A stretch of 34,328 nucleotides of DNA from positions 1-34,328 of the IMG/VR virus record IMGVR_UViG_3300011114_000614; one strand, written 5' to 3'. The position numbers and the translations under genes are program-made. Shown piece after piece: positions 30,709 through 34,328 of this stretch (position 1 is its first letter; the number at the start of each line of letters is the position of its first letter). Origin of the DNA: a virus. The notes under the pieces were generated by a model that saw only the letters and a list, made by a program, of their open reading frames with translations, was not told the DNA's origin and ran no database searches.

Positions 30709-30914
30709 ACCCTTACCTGGTCACCATCAGTCTTGGCTGTGAATACCCTAGCCAACCGCTTACCCGCCCTGTAATTGGCATTCAGCACCTTTGCCCTCGC
30801 CTCCAGCGGTACACAAAAGCTATCCCCCACATCCATCTCCTCATACGGGTAGGCATACACCACCCTCATCTTGGGTGCAGGTACACCTACTTCAATACCA
30901 ATCTCAGTAATCAT
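30693..30914 (-). CDS. DUF7303-like small protein, first gene of the late arm
   Basis: A 73-residue protein. ATG 30914 (MITEIGIEVGVPAPKMR) has GAGGGG upstream and is preferred to the ATG at 30941, which would place that site inside the gene. The pattern YPYEEMDVGDSFCVPLEARA, then NYRAGKRLARVFTAKTDGD and VRVWR is that of small phage proteins I know as DUF7303. Function is unknown. It is the first gene after the terminator-like hairpin at 30953-30992, so its mRNA would carry that hairpin in the leader if transcription starts further upstream. Confidence 0.65.
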   Translation of the reverse strand: MITEIGIEVGVPAPKMRVVYAYPYEEMDVGDSFCVPLEARAKVLNANYRAGKRLARVFTAKTDGDQVRVWRTA

Positions 30915-30952
30915 CCTATCTACCCCTCTACAGATAACCACATACTACAGAT

Positions 30953-30992
30953 AAAAAAAGGGTTAGTCAAGAAGTAACCCCTGACTAACCCT
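30953..30992 (-). terminator. Intrinsic terminator in the late-arm leader
   Basis: Read on the minus strand, AGGGTTAGTCA (30992-30982) pairs perfectly with TGACTAACCCT (30969-30959), an 11-base-pair stem with a 12-base loop, followed at once by seven T's. It faces toward the late genes and lies less than 40 bases before the first of them (30914), with no complete gene upstream of it on that strand. It thus looks like an attenuator or an antitermination-controlled stop, not the end of an operon. Confidence 0.75.
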
Positions 30993-31418
30993 GAAGGCAA
31001 CTGCTAGAGCATTCGGGAACTAACAGTAACTGCACTCTACCAGAAAACACTAAATTTTTTATGGGGGGCGAGAAGTGGGGTGCACACCTTTTCAGATATA
31101 CAAACCCAACGCTGAGGCCGAAGGCTAGCGGTAAGGCTGGGAGAATGCAACCTAACCCATAACCCCTTACCAGTAGCAGTAGGGCGGGGGAAGCAGGTAG
31201 CAGGTAGCAGGTAGGGGGAATGTTATTACATACAAGCACGGAATGAGTAAACCCCCATTTGTCCCCTATTATTGACCAGGCTAAGGGATAGATAACCTAT
31301 TAGATAAACACAATATAGTTTATATAGTCTACTACATATACTAACCCTAGGCTATACACCCGTGGCATAGAATAAAGTAGTAAGGGAAAGTACCTATGAA
31401 ATAACTGTCAACGGGCTA
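30993..31418. other. Non-coding divergent control region
   Basis: No convincing gene is found here. The region separates the leftward late arm from the rightward arm. It contains a G-rich patch (31062-31079), three tandem 7-base repeats (31193-31213), a C/G-skewed stretch, an AT-rich stretch of repeated GATA and ACTATA words (about 31284-31345) and the start of the promoter at 31419. These are the usual parts of a phage regulatory region or replication origin, but no DnaA box or known phage origin motif could be recognised. Confidence 0.6.
31193..31213. repeat. Three tandem 7-base repeats (GCAGGTA)
   Basis: GCAGGTA occurs at 31193-31199, 31200-31206 and 31207-31213 with no spacers, and AGTAGCAGTAG just upstream looks like a diverged relative. 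Short, head-to-tail iterated sites in a divergent non-coding region suggest a multimeric protein-binding site, such as an origin iteron or an operator. The 7-base period is shorter than a helical turn, so slippage is a simpler alternative. Confidence 0.6.
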
Positions 31419-31446
31419 TTGACAATACTCGTTATAGTCTTATAAT
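31406..31446 (+). promoter_or_regulatory. Consensus promoter of the rightward arm with inverted repeat
   Basis: TTGACA at 31419-31424 and TATAAT at 31441-31446, both perfect, with a 16-base spacer: the best sigma70 promoter in the window. An inverted repeat, TGTCAA-N7-TTGACA (31406-31424), ends exactly at the -35 box and could bind a repressor or activator. Transcription should start near 31453 and read the small genes from 31494. A host-polymerase promoter fits the absence of a phage RNA polymerase gene. Confidence 0.72.
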
Positions 31447-31475
31447 TAACTCACTCACTAAACAGGTGAGCAATC

Positions 31476-31492
31476 AAACAGGGGTTAGTAAC
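31476..31492 (+). repeat. Leader repeat, copy 1 (AAACAGGGGTTAGTAAC)
   Basis: A 17-base sequence directly before the start at 31494, repeated exactly at 31758-31774 before the start at 31776. It includes the AGGGG ribosome site. The 9-base core CAGGGGTTA also occurs on the minus strand at 30983-30975 inside the terminator loop. It may be a duplicated translation-control site. Confidence 0.75.
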
Positions 31493-31493
31493 T

Positions 31494-31709
31494 ATGATTC
31501 AAGTAACTGCAATATATGATGGTAGCGAAATAGGGTTTGGTGAGGGTGACAGCGTAGATTATGCTATCGAGGAATGCATAGACAGCATAGACTCTATGTA
31601 CATAGAGAATGCACTGAATGACATTGTGCTGTCTTTTAACGGGAAATCTGGTTATCCGAATAAATTAATGCTAGGTGCTGTTTACTATAAGGCTAGACAA
31701 TACTTTTAA
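31494..31709 (+). CDS. Small acidic protein, first gene of the rightward arm
   Basis: A 71-residue acidic protein (MIQVTAIYDGSEIGFGEGD, then YAIEECIDSIDSMYIENALN) with AGGGG ten bases before ATG 31494. The 17 bases just upstream are repeated exactly before the next gene. It is the first gene after the strong promoter at 31419-31446, so it is probably expressed at once after infection. No motif is recognised. Small acidic early proteins often bind and inhibit host enzymes, but that is only a general expectation. Confidence 0.65.
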   Translation: MIQVTAIYDGSEIGFGEGDSVDYAIEECIDSIDSMYIENALNDIVLSFNGKSGYPNKLMLGAVYYKARQYF

Positions 31710-31712
31710 GAT

Positions 31713-31751
31713 AGCAGCGAATAGCCTTACGGGGCTATTCAGTGCTATTTT
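31713..31751 (+). terminator. Two-tier hairpin, weak terminator or attenuator
   Basis: GAATAGCC (31719-31726) pairs with GGCTATTC (31733-31740) around a 6-base loop, and AGCA/TGCT (31713-31716 / 31743-31746) extends the stem across a 2x2 internal loop. ATTTT follows, a short T-run. It lies between the first and second genes of the rightward arm and may reduce transcription of later genes, or shape the mRNA. Confidence 0.45.
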
Positions 31752-31757
31752 GCACGT

Positions 31758-31774
31758 AAACAGGGGTTAGTAAC
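31758..31774 (+). repeat. Leader repeat, copy 2
   Basis: Exact copy of 31476-31492, ending two bases before ATG 31776. The repeat covers only the untranslated leader: the two downstream proteins are not similar, so the leader has been duplicated or conserved independently of the coding sequence. Confidence 0.75.
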
Positions 31775-31775
31775 C

Positions 31776-31946
31776 ATGAAAACAATTCTATACGGTAACG
31801 TCATTCTATCTATGGGTTTAATGCTGCTAGGCTTATGGTCTTTCGGACATCGAGAGATAACAGAGATTCAGTTTATGCTGGTAACTCTGTTTAGTGTGTT
31901 TACAGGTGTAGTTAGCCTGTGCGAAGCAGAGAGCTTAGGGGAATAA
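31776..31946 (+). CDS. Two-helix membrane micro-protein, 56 residues
   Basis: Starts at ATG 31776 after the repeated leader and reads MKTILYGNVILSMGLMLLGL, then WSFGHREIT, then IQFMLVTLFSVFTGVVSLC and a charged end EAESLGE. Two hydrophobic helices with a short charged turn indicate an inner-membrane hairpin. It ends one base before the Gp88-like gene. It may act in superinfection exclusion or early host takeover, but there is no family evidence. Confidence 0.62.
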   Translation: MKTILYGNVILSMGLMLLGLWSFGHREITEIQFMLVTLFSVFTGVVSLCEAESLGE

Positions 31947-31947
31947 C

Positions 31948-32607
31948 ATGCGAGTTATACCTATACATCCTATGAATAAGACACAGGCTAGCGTTATAGC
32001 TGGCAGTGTGACTACTACGTCAAAAATGCCATGTAAGAGCTACAGTTTGCCTACAGTGGCATGTATCACAGGCTATAAGATGTCAAAAATAGCAGGTAGC
32101 ATATGCGCTAGCTGTTATGCTAATGCTGGTAATTATGTTAAATATGCTAATAATATCGAACCAGCACAGCATGTTAGGTTAGATTCTCTGAATGATGACC
32201 TGTGGATATCTGCTATGGTAGCTCATATCGCTAATGATGACTATTTTCGCTGGCATGATGCAGGTGATTTACAAGGTTTATGGCATTTAGAGAAAATAGC
32301 ACAGGTAGCTATTGAGACACCTAACTGCATGCACTGGCTGCCTACACGTGAATACTCTATTGTGAAGCAGTACATAGCTAAACATGGCCAGCTACCAGCT
32401 AACCTTATTGTGCGACTCTCTGCTATGTACGTAGATAAACAGGTAACGATACCTGCTAGCCTACAAGGCCAGGCTAACGTGACAGTCTCTAACGTGCATA
32501 CAGTGACACCGATAGGCCATGAATGTAATTCACCTAAACAGGGGAATAAATGCCTAGATTGTCGTGAATGCTGGTCAACTAAACCAGTGAGCTATAAGAT
32601 TCATTAA
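31948..32607 (+). CDS. Gp88-family phage protein
   Basis: A 219-residue protein matching the Gp88 family (PF17338, named from a mycobacteriophage). It has KMPCKSYSLPTVACITGYKM near the start, IAGSICASCYANAGNYVK (Cys53, Cys56), FRWHDAGDLQ (100-109), HWLPTREYS (129-137), NLIVRLSAMYVD, and a cysteine cluster KCLDCRECW (Cys202, 205, 208). The many conserved Cys/His/Asp residues suggest a metal centre, and an enzyme is plausible, but the function is unknown. Similar genes are widespread in unrelated phages and seem to move between them. The codon and word use (GCT, AGC) here is unlike that of the late genes. Confidence 0.85.
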   Translation: MRVIPIHPMNKTQASVIAGSVTTTSKMPCKSYSLPTVACITGYKMSKIAGSICASCYANAGNYVKYANNIEPAQHVRLDSLNDDLWISAMVAHIANDDYFRWHDAGDLQGLWHLEKIAQVAIETPNCMHWLPTREYSIVKQYIAKHGQLPANLIVRLSAMYVDKQVTIPASLQGQANVTVSNVHTVTPIGHECNSPKQGNKCLDCRECWSTKPVSYKIH

Positions 32608-32619
32608 CCAGGGGATATC

Positions 32620-32850
32620 ATGAAAACAATTGACAAAGTATTAATTCGGGTTACTTTAAATTCAGGTAATCAGGCTATTTATGATGTGCTGCCACAGCAT
32701 GTACCCAGGGAAAATATTCCACAGTCTAAAGAATGGCCTGTTATGTATGGGACACAGGTAGCGCATGAATCACAGGGATTATGGTTTTACCCTGGTGGCT
32801 GGGAGGAAATAACAGATAAAAAGCTATGCCATGCATTTTCTAACATGTAA
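32620..32850 (+). CDS. Hypothetical protein, 76 residues
   Basis: ATG 32620 follows AGGGGAT with a spacing of about 5. The protein (MKTIDKVLIRVTLNSGNQA, then IPQSKEWPVMYGTQVAHESQ and LWFYPGGWEEITDKK) looks like a small folded beta-rich protein. No family is known to me. It is in the same arm as the Gp88-like gene and shares its low-GC, GCT/AGC-rich word use. A hairpin follows it at 32853-32890. Confidence 0.6.
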   Translation: MKTIDKVLIRVTLNSGNQAIYDVLPQHVPRENIPQSKEWPVMYGTQVAHESQGLWFYPGGWEEITDKKLCHAFSNM

Positions 32851-32852
32851 TT

Positions 32853-32890
32853 GATAGCTCATAGGCTAGCGTGTTGGCCTATGGGATATC
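32853..32890 (+). other. Two-tier intergenic hairpin
   Basis: CATAGGC (32860-32866) pairs with GCCTATG (32877-32883) around a 10-base loop, and GATA/TATC (32853-32856 / 32887-32890) extends the stem across a 3x3 internal loop. The layout matches the hairpin at 31713-31746 although the sequence differs. No T-run follows, so it is not a clear terminator. Confidence 0.5.
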
Positions 32891-32933
32891 TGTTTCAGGT
32901 ATCAATCCATTAACTTAACTCAGTGAGTAAATC

Positions 32934-33209
32934 ATGCAAAAAACAATGCAAGCAAAATACCCTGGCATATGTGCGCTAACAGGTGCACCGATAAGGCCAG
33001 GGGATGAAATAGTTTATGACACAGTCGCTAAACGTGCATTCTTTAGCGAACCAGGGGATTGTCAGGTAGACACCGATTACCTGGCTAGCCGTACCCGTAC
33101 CCCTAAAAAGTACATTTCAGACGTTTATAACATCGGTGGTAAAGAATATTATCGAAATAAGCAGGGATTGTGTTTAGATGCCCCATGCTGTGGCTGCTGT
33201 ACGTTTTAA
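32934..33209 (+). CDS. Cysteine-rich small protein, 91 residues
   Basis: Begins MQKTMQAKYPGICALTGAP, then IRPGDEIVYDTVAKRAFFSE, and ends LCLDAPCCGCCTF. The opening (YPG.C..TG..I.PGD.I.Y) is like small phage proteins with a zinc-ribbon or ARK-type fold in which the CxxCG pair is often CAxTG. The terminal CCGCC cluster is striking and also recalls other phage proteins ending in 'DAPCCGCC'. Metal binding is likely; function is unknown. The ribosome site (GTGAG) is weak. Confidence 0.62.
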   Translation: MQKTMQAKYPGICALTGAPIRPGDEIVYDTVAKRAFFSEPGDCQVDTDYLASRTRTPKKYISDVYNIGGKEYYRNKQGLCLDAPCCGCCTF

Positions 33210-33221
33210 GGATATAGCCCC

Positions 33222-33380
33222 ATGACTACATTAAAAGCCCTAGAAACTAGCCTGTATTGGCAACAGGTGGTATATCGTGACAGTAAAGACCCTGCCCAGC
33301 GTGAACGGGTGAAAGCCCGTATTGCCAAGCTTGAAGCAGAAATAGCTAACCACCCCGATAACCTGGAGAAAGCCCCATGA
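33222..33380 (+). CDS. 52-residue charged helical protein
   Basis: ATG 33222 has AAGGAT upstream. The product (MTTLKALETSLYWQQVVYRD, then KARIAKLEAEIANHPDNLEK) is a short coiled coil. It shares ATGA with the next gene. From here on codon use shifts to GCC and CCC, unlike the genes to 33209. It is probably a small phage regulatory or structural helper, with no family known. Confidence 0.6.
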   Translation: MTTLKALETSLYWQQVVYRDSKDPAQRERVKARIAKLEAEIANHPDNLEKAP

Positions 33381-33712
33381 TAGTAATCGACACCCCCATG
33401 ACCACCAACAAGCTGACAGCCCCGACACCTGGCCCGTGGCACACACAGGGCCGTTACATTGTCCCTGCGGATGATGGCCCGTCTATAGGGTCTGCTGTGG
33501 CCCTTAAAGCCCCTAGCCTTAAGAAACAACCCGACTATGATGCCCAGGCTATGGTTAATGCCCGATTGATGGCTGCCGCCCCCGAGTTATTGGCTGCACT
33601 GAATGAGTTGGTAGCAGAAGCAGACAGCCCCCAAGGATGGGATGGTCACCCCCACCCCCACACTTACGGGTTTCAAATGGCCCGAGATATTCTTAGCAAG
33701 CTGAAGATTTAA
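33377..33712 (+). CDS. Small phage protein with NARLMAAAPELLAAL motif
   Basis: A 111-residue protein; ATG 33377 has GGAG nine bases upstream and overlaps the previous stop. It shows the pattern LTAPTPGPWHTQGRYIV, then YDAQAMVNARLMAAAPELLA ALNELV, which is common to many small proteins of phages and prophages. Their role is unknown. A later ATG at 33398 would fit shorter relatives but lacks a ribosome site. Confidence 0.72.
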   Translation: MIVIDTPMTTNKLTAPTPGPWHTQGRYIVPADDGPSIGSAVALKAPSLKKQPDYDAQAMVNARLMAAAPELLAALNELVAEADSPQGWDGHPHPHTYGFQMARDILSKLKI

Positions 33713-33727
33713 CCTTAGAGAATGCCC

Positions 33728-33907
33728 ATGATTAAATTCAAACCCGAATACCTTAACGACACGCCCCGCAAGTACCCCCGTACCCTAGCGGAAGCATTCC
33801 CCGCTGCCCCCGCATGGCAGGATGAAGCCCCATTACATGACAAAGTACTGTATGCAGTAGGGTTATTCACATTAGGGTTCTTGACAGCCCTTTTGGTTTC
33901 CAGTTAA
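33728..33907 (+). CDS. Small C-terminally membrane-anchored phage protein
   Basis: A 59-residue protein. ATG 33728 is better placed than 33722 behind AGAG. It has MIKFKPEYLNDTPRKYPRTL, then AEAFPAAPAW and a C-terminal membrane helix VLYAVGLFTLGFLTALLVSS. The 'RTL.EAF' segment before a single membrane span is found in many small phage proteins of unknown role. It is the last gene before the structured terminator region. Confidence 0.65.
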   Translation: MIKFKPEYLNDTPRKYPRTLAEAFPAAPAWQDEAPLHDKVLYAVGLFTLGFLTALLVSS

Positions 33908-34019
33908 TATCAGCCCCGTTGTAGTCGCACACAACCAAATGAAGCCGCTTACACATGCGTTCAGGCCTCTGGGGATTCCTAGAGGGTGCGACCCGAATGC
34001 AGTTGTAAGTGGCTTTTTT
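33908..34019 (+). terminator. Elaborate terminator with possible pseudoknot
   Basis: GCCGCTTACA (33944-33953) pairs with TGTAAGTGGC (34004-34013), with one G-U pair, and TGCGTTC with GAATGCA (33956-33962 / 33995-34001) extends the stem; TTTTTT (34014-34019) follows. Inside is a second hairpin, CCTCT/AGAGG (33966-33970 / 33981-33985). GTCGCAC (33924-33930) can pair with GTGCGAC (33986-33992), which lies in the terminator loop, so it would form an H-type pseudoknot with, or compete against, the terminator. Such a switch could control read-through from the right arm into the left arm. Confidence 0.6.
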
Positions 34020-34328
34020 ATTGCCCCTGTGACTACATCCGTACCCCATACGTTAATAAGTGCCCCTGACTGTGGCAGCGTGGGAGAAAAGCGGTTCACC
34101 TTGACCCAAGGGGGACGGGTGCACGAGGGTTCTGCCCCAAGTGATAAACGACCATGTAGGCTGATAGTCAACCGTGGCAACTACGGAATAGTTGGGTCGA
34201 TAAATAAAGCAGCAGAACTGTATACGGGTGTTAGCCCCATACAGGACAACCCCACAAGGTTGAAGGTAGGGACACCGACTAATCATCATCCCTACCGTAG
34301 CCCTTGTATTGTCTAAAGGAAACACACA
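34020..34328 (+). ncRNA. Multi-hairpin structured RNA region (continues through base 128)
   Basis: No gene is supported between the terminator and the start at 129; the 125-codon frame at 33939-34316 has no ribosome site and is judged accidental. At least five stems follow one another: CGACC/GGTCG (34149-34153 / 34195-34199) enclosing CAAC/GTTG and CGT/ACG (or, instead, CAACTA/TAGTTG at 34178-34194); CTGTAT/ATACAG (34218-34244) with GGG/CCC inside; CAACC/GGTTG (34247-34262); GGTAGGG/CCCTACC (34265-34296). An untranslated leader, an RNA antiterminator or a stand-alone RNA are all possible. No known RNA family is recognised. Confidence 0.4.
34202..34328. repeat. Terminal direct repeat, right copy
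   Basis: Exact second copy of bases 1-127. It shows that the sequence downstream of 33907 runs straight into the gene starting at 129, so the right-end and left-end plus-strand genes form one continuous arm on the circle. A true short terminal repeat (as in T7-like phages) would look the same in a contig; read-depth doubling would distinguish the two. Confidence 0.95.

Noticed and set aside
30932-30945. DnaA-box-like word (ATAACCACA)
   Set aside because: Two or more mismatches to TTATCCACA and only a single copy; not enough to call an origin.
31193-31213. CRISPR-like repeat
   Set aside because: Units are 7 bases and contiguous with no spacers, so this is not a CRISPR array.
30985-31239. 84-codon minus-strand frame, hydrophobic
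   Set aside because: It translates the tandem GCAGGTA repeats and ends inside the terminator hairpin; the hydrophobicity comes from low-complexity C/T-rich sequence, and no ribosome site is present.
34081-34140. Possible tRNA suggested by GGTTC-like words
   Set aside because: No seven-base T-loop with matching stem, no anticodon stem in register and no acceptor pairing could be assembled.
33939-34316. 125-codon open frame on the plus strand over the structured region
   Set aside because: It has no ribosome site, runs over a terminator and several stems, lacks any protein-like pattern and would overlap the next gene's leader; chance openness of a C/G-rich region is more likely.

Overview
The window looks like one complete, circular genome of a tailed phage with podovirus-type (short-tail) virion genes. 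Positions 1-127 recur exactly at 34202-34328, so the contig closes on itself and the unique length is 34,201 bp. There is no rRNA, tRNA, integrase or recognisable lysogeny repressor, and no DNA polymerase, helicase, primase or RNA polymerase. Family resemblances recalled from uncultured aquatic phages of Gram-negative (perhaps betaproteobacterial) hosts are only a weak guide to the host.

Transcription has two arms. The rightward (+) arm starts at a consensus promoter near 31419-31446. It carries small accessory genes (31494-33907), including a Gp88-family protein, then a roughly 420-base highly structured non-coding stretch (33908 through the contig joint to base 128). It continues with small genes, a second promoter (696-726) and a tightly overlapped recombination/DNA-handling cassette: YqaJ-type exonuclease, RecT-like annealing protein, winged-helix micro-protein, SSB-like protein with acidic tail and a nuclease-fold protein. 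A glycosyltransferase and a methyltransferase follow. This arm ends at 5376, head to head with the other.

The leftward (-) arm runs about 25 kb from 30914 to 5366 and holds the morphogenesis and lysis genes. In transcription order these are small leader genes, a terminase-linked gene, large terminase, a DUF5672-like glycosyltransferase, an HTH protein (possible small terminase), a zinc-binding protein, portal, a Ser/Arg-rich peptide, two 13-residue basic micropeptides, a Pro-rich head gene, scaffold, major capsid, small virion proteins, head-tail adaptor, tail nozzle with beta repeats, S74 tail fibre, a block of ejection/internal virion proteins, then small membrane proteins, holin, M15 endolysin and two tiny basic genes. 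A clear intrinsic terminator (30953-30992) lies before the first gene of this arm, which suggests attenuation or antitermination of late transcription.

Most unusual: the structured RNA region with a possible pseudoknot across its terminator; the twin 13-residue Arg/Lys micropeptides beside the portal gene; a 179-residue gene whose only full-length start is ATT; a membrane micro-protein nested out of frame in another gene; and a GCTAGC-rich segment confined to the right-end arm. No single system here can be called proven new, but these merit checks.
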